The notes beneath the pieces were generated by a model, which made no database searches, was not told where the DNA came from, and saw nothing but the letters and a program-made list of their open reading frames with translations. Position numbers and translations under genes: made by a program. Below are positions 49,430 to 61,112 of a stretch of DNA of 64,000 nucleotides, in pieces (the first letter of the stretch is position 1; every line of letters starts with the position of its first letter). The stretch is from contig OY829542.1 in assembly GCA_963691705.1 (NCBI GenBank), positions 20,508,579 through 20,572,578 on the forward strand. Reading direction: 5' to 3'. The stretch comes from Viola odorata (Eukaryota; Streptophyta; Magnoliopsida; Malpighiales; Violaceae).

Positions 49430-49956
49430 TGATAACAATTGATAAAACACCAAGGGTAAATCTGTCTTCTCACACCAAGTCAAAGCCAGGACCCTGTAGA
49501 CCTTGACTGGCGTCAACGCCCTGGCTGCCGCCCGCGTTAGGCCGAGGAATCCTGGGATGGTCGACATCAGCGGGTGGGGGGGGGGGGGGTACCCACATGG
49601 CGTTATCCTATCCCAGGCCGCCCCGACAACCTCTAACAGGCGATATCTCACCAGCGATACCCTATCATGCTGACGCGTGCTAACGTCATCCCGGGCGTTA
49701 TCTCCCCGCGATAACACCCACCCCTAGGGATAACGACCTTCCTTGGCTATAAATACCACTCATTTCTAGATCAAAGGTACGATCAAATTCTCTACCAAAT
49801 TCTCTGCCAAATTGCACAACCATACTAACTTAAGCATCGGAGTGTCTACACCGGAGCCCCCCCTCCGGCGATTTGCAGGTACGACGGACTGCCACAACAG
49901 TGATCCCAGACAGCCGTAATCTCTACCCCGCTCCCACAGTAGATTAAATCTTATCA
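49430..49956 (+). mobile_element. 5' LTR of Tat element A
   Basis: Runs TGATAACAATTG ... TTAAATCTTATCA, 527 bp with TG/CA ends. A TATA box (tataaata) lies near 49748. A run of 13 G occurs near 49577-49589. Immediately after it, aattggtgctttcattgagagc matches the region that follows 5' LTRs in Tat-lineage elements and includes the primer site. LTRs of B and C in reverse orientation share both termini and the ctaacttaagcatcggagtg segment. Confidence 0.85.
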
Positions 49957-50042
49957 AATTGGTGCTTTCATTGAGAGCTTTGGTTCTAATTAAGTGAGCA
50001 TCCTTAATAGCCGAGCTCTGTTCTTCTGGGAATTGGAAGATT

Positions 50043-51758
50043 ATGGCTTCTGATTCAGATCCGCCATTGACTCAGTCCTCTAGCCTTCCATTTGATACCC
50101 GCAGGTGACTTTTTGCTTTCGCCACTTCTAATGCTCCCACCTCGGTGCAAGAAATTCCTCCAGGAATGTCAGATCTTTCCTCTGATCAAGCAGCAGGAAC
50201 GTTTGTGTCCCACCCACATACTCCTTTATCCCAAATAGTGGGGTCCAGTCATTTTATTCCTCAGTCAAGGGGGTCCGTGATAGACAACGCGAATAACCCT
50301 TTCGCGAGCTCGATTTCAGCCCTTCGTACCCAGTTGGACCATTTAACAGAATTGGCTGCTAGATTCACGCCTAATGCTTCTGGATCAGGCGTCCCATCCC
50401 AGTTTGTTTTTACTCCATCTATCGTCGCGGAACGACCGTTGTCGTCCCCGTTGCAGGCGAGCGCCCCTCCGACATTGCCTGCGTTGAATGCGCCAGGCAA
50501 CCTTGTACAATTTGCTCACAGGACAGTGGAGCCATATGTACCACAAGTGCCCTTACTTCCTATTCCCCGAGAGGAACGACAATGGCATGACGAGGACAGA
50601 GGTCGTTGGGACGGTAGAAGAAATAAAAATGATAGGGATATGTCCCCTGGGGGGAGTGAAAGATCCAACAGCAAGAGACATCGAACTCGCTCGCCAAAGA
50701 GTCGCAGTCCGACTCTCAGGCGACATCATATTAGAGATCCGCGAGATCGTAGGCATCACTTGGAGGTATCCCCACCTCGGCATGCACGTGAAATTCTTGA
50801 TGATACTTCTGGCCACCCCTTTAGCCTGCGCATAAGGCGTCACAGAGTCAGTAGACATGTGAAGCTCCCCTCAGAATCCTATGACGGTACCAGAGATCCC
50901 ATTTCCCACCTTAACAAAGTGAAGGACTTTGTGCAGTTTCAGACCCATAATGACGTTGCTTTGTGTCAGATATTTGTAATGACCCTGTCAGGGGTCGCGC
51001 GCTTATGGTTTGAAGGTCTTCCGGGTGGGTCTATTGACAACTTCTCGCAGTTAGAATCTAATTCAGGAGTCGATTCAACACCGCAGTCCCTATCAGGAAG
51101 TCTGCTGCTGCCTTGTTCGACCTACATAGAAAACCTCAGGAATCCTTGAGGAGCCTCCTCCATTATTTCGACACCTAGATGTTGCTAACGCCAGGTGTAA
51201 CGGTTGATTTCGCCATAGAAGCCTTAAAGCGAAACTGTTGTTATGGAAAGCTTAGAGATGCTTTAATGGTTGACCCGCTAGCAACCTTAGATGCGTTAAG
51301 GCTGAAAGCCCACAACTACGCGAGTATGGAAGAGGAAGAGAATAGGGACATGATTCGGAACATGCCGCCAGCTATGCCTCCAGTCCATAATGCTCCCGTT
51401 CCTGCTACTTCTAAAGATCGGTTCATCGACGATTACGCTTAACGAAAGGATCACATTCCCAAGACCTCTAACCGGAGAAGAGGTAACTCCTCAAAGGGAA
51501 AGTCTGGTGATTCCTCAATGCAGCGACAGGGAGATCCCCCTAAGGGACGAGTACATGACTCAGACCCTCCTTCTTTCATCTTACCCAGGGCAGAGATACT
51601 AGTGATAGTGGAACAGCGGAATCTACCCATCCGTTATCCAACCCCTGTAAGGCCGGGGGTAACCCTGGGAGAAGAGAAAACGCCTATTGCAAATTTCACA
51701 AAGCTAAAGGGCATTCTACCGAGGCATGTAGAGAACTCAAATCGGCAATAGAGCACCT
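50043..51758 (+). pseudogene. Tat element A gag (broken)
   Basis: Starts MASDSDPPLTQSS at 50043, stops at TGA 50106-50108, and continues in the same frame to about 51060. The capsid core is recognisable (HVKLPSESYDGTRDPISHLN, VMTLSGVARLWFEGLPGGSI). A frameshift near 51060 moves the rest to another frame (TPGVTVDFAIEALKRN, LDALRLKAHNYASMEEEE), with stops at 51176 and 51440. A short nucleocapsid-like finger (C..FH..KGH..E.C type) sits near 51690 in a third frame. An Arg/Ser/His-rich basic segment (about 50600-50800) precedes the capsid core. Not functional as it stands. Confidence 0.8.
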
Positions 51759-51759
51759 G

Positions 51760-53565
51760 GTGGAGGAAGGCTATCTGGGAGAATTCGTTGTGAAAACACG
51801 AGAAGAAGCCAAGAGTAACCTAACAAGCAGAGTAGCCGATGGCAGAGCGACACCTTCCCGCCCCCCAGGCCATGACACTGGTCCTACGGGAGGAGTCCGG
51901 GAAATGCTCACAATTGATGATGAGGATGTCCCCATCATTAACATCATCGCTGGAGGCACACCTTATATGGATGAGTCCGCACAGCTATCGCCCACGTTAG
52001 GGGATAAGCGGAAACGAGCAAGCATGTTGATCAAGAGTGAGGCGATAAGTGCCTTGGATCGTATGATATTATCCTTCTCCGAAGAAGATGAGAAAGGCGT
52101 GGTATATCCGCATAATGATGCGTTAGTAGTTACACCCATTATCGCTAGCTATGGAGTTATAAGGACTCTGGTTGACAACGGAAGCGCCGTAAATTTGTTT
52201 TCACTAGAAGCTTACAATCTCCTAAAGCGTCCGGATAATGAGCTTACGCCCTGTAAAAAACCCATTATTGGGGTAGGCGGAGTCCCCATCCCAGTAACTG
52301 GAGTAACTACCTTGCCGGTATATTTCAAGGAAGATACCTCCATACGGTCAGAGGAGCTTTTATTCTTAGTGGTGGATCTAAATCTGCCTTATAACGCCAT
52401 ATTGGGGCGGCCATTCCTCAACCGTTTCGGAGCAGCGATATCGCAAAAGCACCTGAAGTTGAAGTATCCATCCTGGGACGGAGTGGTCTCAATCCGGGGT
52501 AATCAGAAGTTAGCGGTTGAATGCTACCTGCTCATGACTCAGAGGAGTTGCGATAGGTATGTATGCGTGACAGTTGATCCATATGAATAAAATGATGAGA
52601 AACACACTCAGCTTGTAGACAAAGTGACTCACGTCCCAGTTAATGGGGTAGACGGGGCCGTATTTCTGGTTAGCGATAACCTCAGCCCAGAGGAAAACTT
52701 TCAGTTAGCCCAACTGTTGAACAAATGCAAAGGAGAGTTTGCATGGAAACCATCTGACATGCCTGGTATCTTGTGAGAGGTGGCGGAACATCGACTCAAT
52801 GTCAACCCTGACGCAAGACCGGTCCAGCAGAAACGACGTGCTTTCTCTGCCGAAAAAGCAATGGCGGTCGAAAGGGAAGTTGCAAAACTTCTCGACGCTG
52901 GCTTTATTCGAGAAGTGCGATATCCCACTTGGTTGGCTAACCCTGTTCTAGTTCCCAAGCCCAGCGGAGATTGGCGCGTGTGCATTGACTTCACAGATTT
53001 GAATGACGCTTGCCCCAAAGACTATTACCCACTCCCTCGGATCGATCAGCTAGTTGATCAGGCTGCCGGGTACGCATACTTGAGCTCGTTAGATGCCAAC
53101 TCGGGGTACCATCAAATCCCCATGGCCCGTGAGGATGAAGAGAAAATGACCTTCATCACTCCAAAGGCCACCTATTGCTACACGGTGATGCCTTTTGGGT
53201 TGAAAAATGCTGGAGCTACCTTCCAGCGAATGGCGAATCAAGTCTTTGAAAAACAGATAGGGCGAAACGTAGAGGCGTATGTCGACGACATGCTGATCAA
53301 AAGTCGAAGCTTCAATGATCACTTGTCTGATCTGGCGGAAGTCTTCGAAGTGATGAAGCGATATCAGATGAAGCTGAACCCTCGGAAGTGCATGTTTGCC
53401 TTTCAAACGGGCAAATTTTTGGGTTACGTGGTCAGTCAAAAGGGCATTCAACCCAACCCGTCAAAGATCAAAGCCATCCAAGACATGATATCCCCTCAAA
53501 CAGTGAAGGAGATACAAAAGCTAACTGGGCGTGTTATCGCTCTGGGATGGTTTATCTCTATCTAA
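51760..53565 (+). pseudogene. Tat element A protease and reverse transcriptase (broken)
   Basis: Protease: TLVDNGSAVNLFSLEAYNLL with the D-x-G-S active-site motif and the LPYNAILGRPFLNRFGA signature. Stops at 52588 (TAA) and near 52774 (TGA) precede the reverse transcriptase. RT blocks: CIDFTDLNDACPKDYYPLPR, LDANSGYHQIPM, MPFGLKNAGATFQRMANQVF and the catalytic EAYVDDMLIKS with YVDD intact. The frame ends at TAA 53563-53565 and a frameshift near 53550 leads into RNase H. Confidence 0.88.
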
Positions 53566-55921
53566 GCAAGGCGAGAGGTGCCTCCCCTTTTTCAAGGTTA
53601 TACGCAAAAAAGCCTTCTTTGGATGGACAACAGAATGCGAAGAAGCGTTCGCGGGCCTAAAGGCCTATTTATCTTCTGACTTGGTGTTGACAAGACCCGA
53701 GCCTGGTGACATCTTGTACTTATACCTTGGGGTTGTTGACGAAGTGGTCAGTGCGGTCCTTGTGCGAGATGACAATCACACGCACCGCCCTGTATACTTT
53801 GTGAGTCACATCTTGAAGGATGCCGAGCTGAGATATGCCCGTATTGAGAAAATAGCATTCGTATTGATACAAGCCATGCGGAAAATGAGTCGATATTTTC
53901 AAGCTCATACCGTCATCGTGCTGACGGACCAACCTTTAAAAAGGATATTTCGGAAACCCGAATCCTCGGGGAGAATGCTGATTTGAGCCATTGAGCTTGA
54001 ACAATATGGGTTGCATTATCGATCCCGACCGTCTGTGAAGGCTCAAATTTTAGCGGACTTTATCGCGGAATGCACCTTCACGCCGGATCCACTAACAGAG
54101 CTGACAGAAAAGAAAAAAGAGGAGTTGGATCTCCCCTTCCCTGAAACCTACACCGACCTGTGGGTCATCCACATGGATGGAGCCAAGAATCAAGAGCTTG
54201 CCGGGGCCGGAATCTTCATGAGTGGGCCTCATGGCATCCATGTGCGATATGCCATCCGAATCCTACAGCCGTTGTCCAATAACGCCACAGAATACAAAGC
54301 GCTATTAGCCGGGCTCAGGATAGGAAAGAGCATCTCCATAAAAGGAATACATGACTCAGGGAGGTTGGGAGACTTGCGGCTGAAAGTCTGTGGAGACTCC
54401 AAGCTGATAATAGACCAAGTGCTGGGACACTCTCAGGCTAGGGAGCCCATCATGATACAATACCTTGCTAAGGTAAAACGCGAGTTGATAGAAATAAAGA
54501 AACACGACATACAAGTCAGTTTCGAGCACATTCCTCAAGAGGATAACGCTGAGGCGGACAACCTCGCCAAACTCGCAGCAAATCCGGAAGCGTCCATGCC
54601 GAAAGGGGTGTACTATCGAGAGATACCCGTACCTTCCTTTATGGAAGAACAGGCGACTCTCTGTGTGGAAGAAAGTGAAAATGACTGGAGAATTCCCGTC
54701 ATAAAATATTTGAAACATGACGAGCTGCCAGCGGATAACGCTGAGAGGAAGAAAGTGCTAAAGCAAGCGGCACGGTGCACATACTTTAACAGGGAACTAA
54801 TGCGGAGGTGTTTCTCTCATCTGGTTGCCAGATGCATAACGGAACAAGAAGGCCTTCATACCCTCCGCGAAATCCACGAAGGAATTTGCGGCATGCATGC
54901 ATCCCGCGGAACCCTGGCTGCGCAGGTCTTTAGATCGGGGTTCTACTGGCCCACTATCCGGAAAGACTGCCATGATTACGTACGAACCTGCCGGAAGTGT
55001 CAGCAATTCTCCAAGATTCCTCGACAACCCGCCACAAAAATTTATGACCTCATTGCTCCTTGTCCTTTCACGAAATGGGGAATTGACATCCTTGGACCAT
55101 TTCCAAAGGCGAGGTCTCAGTTAAAATTTGTGGTCGTGGCGGTAGACTATTTTACCAAATGGGCGGAAGCTGAGGCGGTTGCCAACATCACGATAGAAAA
55201 AATCTGACGTTTCTTCAAACACCAAGTTATCATGCGCTTCGGAGTTCCCCGCGTGCTAGTCAGCGATAACGGAACGCAATTCACCAGCCAATTCTTTAGA
55301 GACTAATGTGTGGAGTTCGAAATCGAGCAAAGATTCTCTTCCGTGGCTCATCTGCAGACCAATGGTCAGGCTGAGGTAACAAACCGAGCCATCCTTAACG
55401 GTGTTAAGAAGAACCTGGAAGGATCCAAAAAGAAGTGGGCAGATGAGCTGCCGTATGTGATGTGGGCATATCGCATGATCGCGAAAACTAGCACAGGAGA
55501 GATGCCCTTCGCATTGACTTTCGGTACTGAGGCCGTCACGCCCATGGAGATTGGTACCATGAGCCTACGAGTGGCCTATTTTAGAGAAGAGCTGAATGAG
55601 GAAAGGCTGCGTGCGAATCTTGACGCGCTGCCCGAATTGCAAGAGAAAGCTCTTCTGAAAATGATGCACTATAAGCAAAAGATGGCGCGTTATCACAATA
55701 GGCGCATCAGAGAACGCCTTTTGAAAGAAGGTGACCTGGCACTCAGGGATCAACGAGCGACCGGTCAACGCCGGGGGAAGCTCAGTCCTAATTGGGAAGG
55801 GCCGTACTGCCTTACCCGTATTGTCGGGAGAGGAGCGTACCATCTGGAGACACTCGACGGTACCCCCTTACCTAACTCCTGGAATATCGCTCGTTTGAAA
55901 TTATATCATGCTAGACTTTGA
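53531..55921 (+). pseudogene. Tat element A RNase H and integrase (broken)
   Basis: One frame with stops at 53984 (TGA, usual Trp), 55205 (TGA) and 55304 (TAA). The RT-linked RNase H part (ILKDAELRYARIEKIAFVLI) is followed by a second, archaeal-type RNase H (HMDGAKNQELAGAGIFM, NNATEYKALLAGLRI, QEDNAEADNLAKLA), the duplicated arrangement typical of the Tat lineage. Integrase: REIHEGICGMHASR ... CRKCQQF (HHCC), WGIDILGPFPKA, VSDNGTQFTSQF and NGQAEVTNRAI (D, D, E present), then PNWEGPYCLTRIVGRGAYHL in the C-terminal domain. No chromodomain. Confidence 0.9.
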
Positions 55922-57179
55922 TTTATCTCTATACCTTTTACTAACGCCAACCCTAACCTATGCTAACGCTCGAATAATGAGCTTTCTTGTGTTTCGCGGC
56001 TGTGTGTGTGTGCAGGCGATGAGAAAAATGGAAAAGATGTTGCTAGGAGTGAAAAGTCCTATCCTTGTGATAGTCGGTCCTGATCCACCGGCTCACTAAG
56101 TGAGGGCATGCCCTAGCGCACCAAATATTTAGCGTCGGGAGTGAAAAGTCCTATCCTTGTGGTAGCCGTGTGTGGGGCCATAAGATGAGGCACATCCCGA
56201 CACCCCTGGGAGTGAAATTTCCTATCCTTGTGATGGTCGGTCCTGATCCACCGACTCACTAAGTGAGGGTACGCCCCAGGATTCCTGAAGGTGAAAAAGT
56301 CCCATCCTTATGACAACCGTTCTCGTGGAGACGACTCGTTAAGGAGAGGTACACCTTAGGGAGATACTAACTCCATTTGGGAAGTGAAAATCCTATCCTT
56401 GTAACCGAGCTAATATAGACGGTTCACTAAGTAAGGGCACGATTCCGGGATGTGAGGATAATGCCGAAAGTGAAAAATCCTAACCTTGTGATGGTCTGTC
56501 CTGATCAGATGGCTCACTAGGAAGAGGCATTTTCCGGTCGATCGTGAAAATGCAAAAAATCACGAAATCCCAGCGAGTAACCAGATGCGGAATCCCTGGT
56601 GAAGTGAGCTGGTTGAGAAAGTGATAATGAGTGACACTTGTACCCTAGAATGGCGGCGGAAGGGCTCCTACGGGAAACTTGTGTCTATTATCACATATCT
56701 CTTACTAACAGATATTAATTGAGAGTGTGCAGGATATCTCTGATTGACGGAGATCGTGACACTCAAGGCGATAAAAGGATTGTACAACTCGTCAATAAAA
56801 TAGACGTGAAGACAATCGCGCTGATTTTAACATGGCTTGAAGAATAGGGCCTAAAGACCCTATTCGTTATCTCTTTTAATCAAGAGATGAAGGAAGAATG
56901 CTTCTTTTTCTGGGAGTGCCCTCCCTGATAGGGCCGAGCAGTGGTTAAGTCAAACCTGACAAAGCCCGTTAATATGATCAGGATGATAAGGGCGCGACGA
57001 CCGTGCTGCGAAAAATTTGAAGAAAAAGAAATACAGGAAAGGAAAATGACACCAACGAAAGCTAATATCATGGAAGTGTCATTGTCCAAATACCCATGAA
57101 GGGTCACAAAATACACAAAAGATGAACAAAAAGGGTAACACTCAATCCTCACAAAAAGAAGGGGGCGATAATACCCTAC
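55922..57179. repeat. Non-coding junction of Tat element A with a degenerate tandem repeat
   Basis: Between the integrase stop and the antisense gene there is no sense gene. From about 56040 to 56540, five to six diverged copies of a 65-100 bp unit occur (gagtgaaaagtcctatcctt, gtgatagtcggtcctgatc, caccggctcactaagtgagg), starting near 56047, 56140, 56207, 56280, 56370 and 56467. Repeats in this position match the tandem arrays seen in 3' UTRs of other Tat elements. Confidence 0.75.
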
Positions 57180-59585
57180 CTACTGCTGGTCTTCTGAAAT
57201 CCCTTGCTCTGGGTAGCCTTTCGATCTAGCTAAGCGGAAGCCCTCGTCGTTAAGGTCGGAAGAATTCTTCAAAAAGGCGTCAGAAACAACGTCACCATCG
57301 TAAAATTCTTCCCCGTGAATCTCCACAAAATAGTTAGCCATGATAGAAGCGGTCTTTTCAACATACCACCGACACTTGATTACTGTCTCCGCCTCAAGTG
57401 CCGTTTTCTCTTCTATCAAAGTTGCTTTCTCTTTCGCTAAGGCTGCTTTCTCTCCCTCGAGAGTAGTACTCTTTGATTGTTCAGCTGTCAGGGCAGCGTT
57501 AGAAGTGGCCAACTGTTCCTTCGCCTCTCTTGCTTCCTCTTTGGCTGCCTCCAGGGCCCTTACGCACCTGTCTTGCTCTTCCCACATCCTCTGCTTCTCC
57601 TCTTGTTCCTGTGAAAGCTTGGCTACGAAAGCGGCAAGGTCAGCCGCCTTTTGTGACACGCGCTCGGCATAGTGATGAAACCGAAGGAAACCAGTGAAAA
57701 GGTTAGAGCGCAGCAAGTCAACTTGCTCTCCATCTCCCTCCGCAGCAAAAATGCTCTGTTCTTCAGGAGACGTTAGCATATGGGCTGCCAAGAATGAAGC
57801 AGTGACAACTGAGTTATCACCCCACATGGCCGCGATTCCTGCACTGCGCAGTGTTGGCAAATCCACTTGATGAGTGATAGGCCCAGTGGCATTATATAAG
57901 CTTACGTCTGCCAGAAGATTGGACACTATCGTCCCCTCACCAAAGCGCTTAAGCGCGGAAGCATTGGAAGGAACAAAGACTACGGCGGGAGGAGAGGGAG
58001 GTTGGTTAGAAGCAGAACCTCCCTAGGGCCTGGATGTTCCATGAGGCTGATAGGAAGAGAAACCCGATAGCTCGTCAGTGTAAACCACATTAGAGGAAAA
58101 GTGAGGCATTTCCGAACCAAACGAAGGCGGAGAAGTCTCAAAAGGCCCAAGCATGGTCACGTTCTAAAAAATGCTAGCGGACTGGCCCAGAGGAGGCGCG
58201 GAAGAGTAAAGGATGATTTGAGGTCTCTCCCCGACATCAGCTTGACTCGAGGACCGACTCGTGCCTGCTCCATTGGACCTCTGCCTCTTCCTTGGTTGAG
58301 TCAAGATACGCCTCAAGTCCATATTGCCTCGTTACAGTGAAGAATTAGAGGCACCAGAAGTATCCTATGAAGAAAAACAATCAAAAACAAAAGAAAATGC
58401 AGAAAGGCATTGAAAAATAGTGCAAGAGGTATCGGGCAACAGTTGCACTTACCGTCGCAGCGGAATGTGCTTCCGAAGAATCGGCTGTGTCCGAAGAAGG
58501 CGGAATTGGTGTCAGGAGGGTGGCAACGTTCCTTGTCTTCTTTTTCTTCTTCCCTTTTGCGAAAGCCTTGCGAGCAACTGATTGAACAGGAAGGGCATCG
58601 ATTGATATGACAGGGATACCGACCGGAATGGTGTCAGTTTCCTCGTCAACTGGGGCTGAGGGTGTTTGAGGAGGAATCGACGCGGTAGCAGAAGGAGCAA
58701 CTGAAGTGGTGGCGATATTGACAGCCGCGGCCGCTTCTCTATTTCGAAGCCTACTTAAGCGCCTCCTAACGCTTTCGGGAATGTACTTGGGATCAATTGC
58801 TGCAAAAGCACAAGACAGGGTTAGCGTTAGTACTAATGGTGAAAATCGGAAAAAATGACGCGACACTCACGTCTAATGCAGGCTTGGATATCGGTTCCGC
58901 AGGCCAAAAGGGGAGTGTGAACGCTGATTTCCAGTTTGAGTAACTTATCAAACCAGCCTTGTTCTGTCTCGTCAAGAGCCTCCCGGTGCCAAGCACTGTC
59001 CTTGATACCCTGGTTGAAACCAGACCGCCACCACGGATCCAGAATCTCGGGAGTCTCAATAACAAAAAATTGCTCTTTCCATTTATCGATGGAAGACTCT
59101 AAATGAAGAAGCTTCCAAGTGAAGTTTTGGAGCGAATCGTCATCAAAACGGGGCGATATCGCTATCACACCCCGACGGTTATACATCTTAAACAAAGACT
59201 TGAGTAATGCAAGAGAAGGAGAGGTAATTCCTTTGTACTTGCACAGTTCTAGAAATGTATAAATGCCACAGTAGGCATTTGGAGCCAGTTGAACGGGTTT
59301 CAGATCCAGAGAAGTAAGCAACTCTTGGATAAATGGGTCAACTGGAAACCGAAAACCATAACGGAACATCTGGGCGTACAGGATTCTGCGTTTGCCGGTC
59401 AGAACTCTGTTCAGGCGTAAAGACTCAGGGGCGACAGAAGCCTTGAAGCCCTCAGGGAGGGTGGCACCGTGATCGGACAGATGTTTATCGAGAATGGTAG
59501 AAGATGTAATAGTGCTAGTTATGGTCTCTATTTTTTCTTCATCAATTGATTTAGACCCAGAAGCACGACTTTTTCTTTTTGCCAT
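57180..59585 (-). pseudogene. Antisense, spliced ORF of Tat element A (aORF), 749 codons in 3 exons
   Basis: Exon 1 is 59585-58871 (MAKRKSRASGSKS ... QACIRR), with a strong GTGAGT donor. Exon 2 is 58799-58453, with acceptor tttgcag and donor GTAAGT. Exon 3 is 58364-57180, acceptor cttcatag. Phases close (715 + 347 + 1185 = 2247 nt). Exon 1 contains a PESLRLNRVLTGKRRILYAQ and MFRYGFRFPVDPF block found in antisense ORFs of Tat elements (plant-transposon-protein-like domain). Exon 2 is Ser/Pro/Thr-rich with a basic KGKKKKKTR stretch. Exon 3 has an Ala/Glu/Lys-rich coiled coil (about 57370-57640). Three in-frame stops fall in exon 3 at 58334-58332, 58166-58164 and 58025-58023, so this copy is a pseudogene. 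Function unknown. Confidence 0.75.
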
Positions 59586-60157
59586 GGTGAAAAAAGATAA
59601 TAAAAGGATGAAGAAGATAGCAAGGGGAAGAAAGGAGTACCTTTTTTGAGAAGAAAATCGAAGTACCAGAAACGCAAGATGATTCGAGAAGAAGATGCAG
59701 AGAAATAGATTATCGAAAGTGGAAAAAAGAAATGAAGTGTTGGGTTTTATAACCCTAAGAGGCTAAGAGAAATGACTGCTGGAACAGTCGCAGCGCGCGT
59801 GACAGGCATAAGCAATGAGTACAACCCTAGAAAGGAGAGAAGACGCTTTGATCCTATCAAATCACGCTAGCCCTAGCGTCCTGATGAGCAGACACGTGTC
59901 TCTAAACCATCCTGATCCCTCGCTCACATTAATGAGGGGATCCTGAGCATTAAATGCTCCGAAAAAGTAGAATTACTTTATCAAAAAGAGGTCAAGAGTA
60001 ATGACGTAATCAATAAGATAACGTCGAGGGGCAAATTAATTGTTATCCGGAAGCGGAATGACAATCGTTATTATGCAAGCGTTATCAGTTATTACAAGCC
60101 AAATGAAATCAATGTTTGAAGAAAAATAAAATACTCTCAAGCGCTGCCTTACGCCAA

Positions 60158-60334
60158 TCACGGAAGAACTCCTTTGTTGCCCCCGACATTTATATCCTTC
60201 AAGCTCTCGAAGGCGTAGTCAGCTATCTTGGCAGGATCGAAAGCCTCGCTGCGGTAATAATCTGGGAATCCAGCGGCAAAGGCCTGTATCGCCTTATCTT
60301 TCTAGCGCGATATCTCATTGGGCACCTTCGCTAG
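60158..60334 (-). pseudogene. Fragment of a further antisense ORF of element A, cut by element B
   Basis: Reading leftward from the B insertion point, 59 codons are open except for one TAG after ISR. The sequence AFAAGFPDYYRSEAFDPAKI then ADYAFESLKD looks like the C-terminus of a real protein and ends at TGA 60160-60158. It lies upstream of the antisense gene that starts at 59585. I do not recognise the family. Confidence 0.35.
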
Positions 60335-60911
60335 TGATAAGAATTTGTTTACAGCCGAAGGGTGGAAGGTGGAAGGGGCTCCTCGGATTCAGCATCCACG
60401 GTGGTCCGGTATACCTGCAAGACGCCGGAGGGGGTCTCCGGCGTAAACACTCCGATGCTTAAGTTAGTACGAGTGGTAAGAATGGCAGAATTTGGGCCAA
60501 CTAATTCAGCTTACCTTCCTCCTTCGTGGTGGAGGTATTTATAGGCAAAAATGGAGCATTTCTGAGTGATCTTGGTCACAAGGTGCTAATGTTCCCGTCA
60601 AAGGGGGTTAGGGTTCCCCGTCAATGGAGGGCGCTATCGTTGCGTTAGATATGGGCAGGGGGGTAGGCGTTGCCTTACCTAGGTAACGCCTACGCTTCTC
60701 ACAGAATGCCTGGTTGGGCCTGGGATGGGATAACGCCCTGTGTCATGACGAAGTGACGTGTGGGACCCCCTCGTTGATGTCGACCATCCAAGCGTCAGCC
60801 ACATAGAGAGAGGCGATAGCCTCGATGCTGTCGTAGCGGAAGGAACAACAGCTTCCCCCCATCGCGGGGCACAAGACGAAAATGCCCTTGTCGTTAGATG
60901 TATTGTTATCA
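60335..60911 (-). mobile_element. 3' LTR of Tat element B
   Basis: On the plus strand it reads TGATAAGAATTTG ... GTATTGTTATCA (577 bp), the reverse complement of an LTR with the same termini as A's. Shared segments with A's LTR in reverse: cactccgatgcttaagttag, a gccggaggggg-type block, and gatgtcgacca. A TATA-like block (gaggtatttataggc) is visible near 60533 on the reverse strand. Confidence 0.8.
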
Positions 60912-61043
60912 TAAGCCCAACTGAAAATGAGCCCGAGTGTTTACCAAGGGCTAATGCTCGCTCTTTGGTTTATCAGTTTTTTATATGCTGGAGTGACTTT
61001 TTGTTAGGAAATGGCCCTGCCCTGACCGCCGTTCTTCTGAGTC

Positions 61044-61050
61044 TATAAAT
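61044..61050 (+). promoter_or_regulatory. TATA box of the first extra antisense ORF in element B
   Basis: tataaat lies 69 bp upstream of the ATG at 61113 and 133 bp from the LTR edge. Element C has the same box at 63858-63864, 129 bp from its LTR edge and 67 bp before the equivalent ATG. Confidence 0.55.
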
Positions 61051-61112
61051 TGAAGCTTTCCTCCGTGTAAATTTCTCATCTCTTCTTTGCTTTTTCCTCT
61101 TATTTTTACGCC

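Larger units (their letters stand above)
49430..60334 (+). mobile_element. Tat element A: Tat-lineage Ty3/gypsy retrotransposon, 3' end not in window
   Basis: Order: 5' LTR (49430-49956), primer-site region, gag, protease, reverse transcriptase, RNase H and integrase on the plus strand; a non-coding stretch with a short repeat array; then a spliced antisense gene. No plus-oriented 3' LTR is present. At 60335 the sequence passes into the LTR of an oppositely oriented relative, so A is split by that insertion and its right end lies outside the window. A interrupts the copia element; the expected 5-bp target duplication is aaaag (49425-49429). Confidence 0.85.

Noticed and set aside
59941..59980. 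ctttatca followed by aaaag as the 3' LTR end of element A
   Set aside because: It fits the expected terminus and target duplication by chance: the preceding few hundred bases have no similarity to A's 5' LTR and are the upstream region of its antisense gene.
60116..60334. 72-codon plus-strand frame before element B
   Set aside because: The minus-strand reading of the same bases has better protein-like composition and agrees with the orientation of A's antisense genes.
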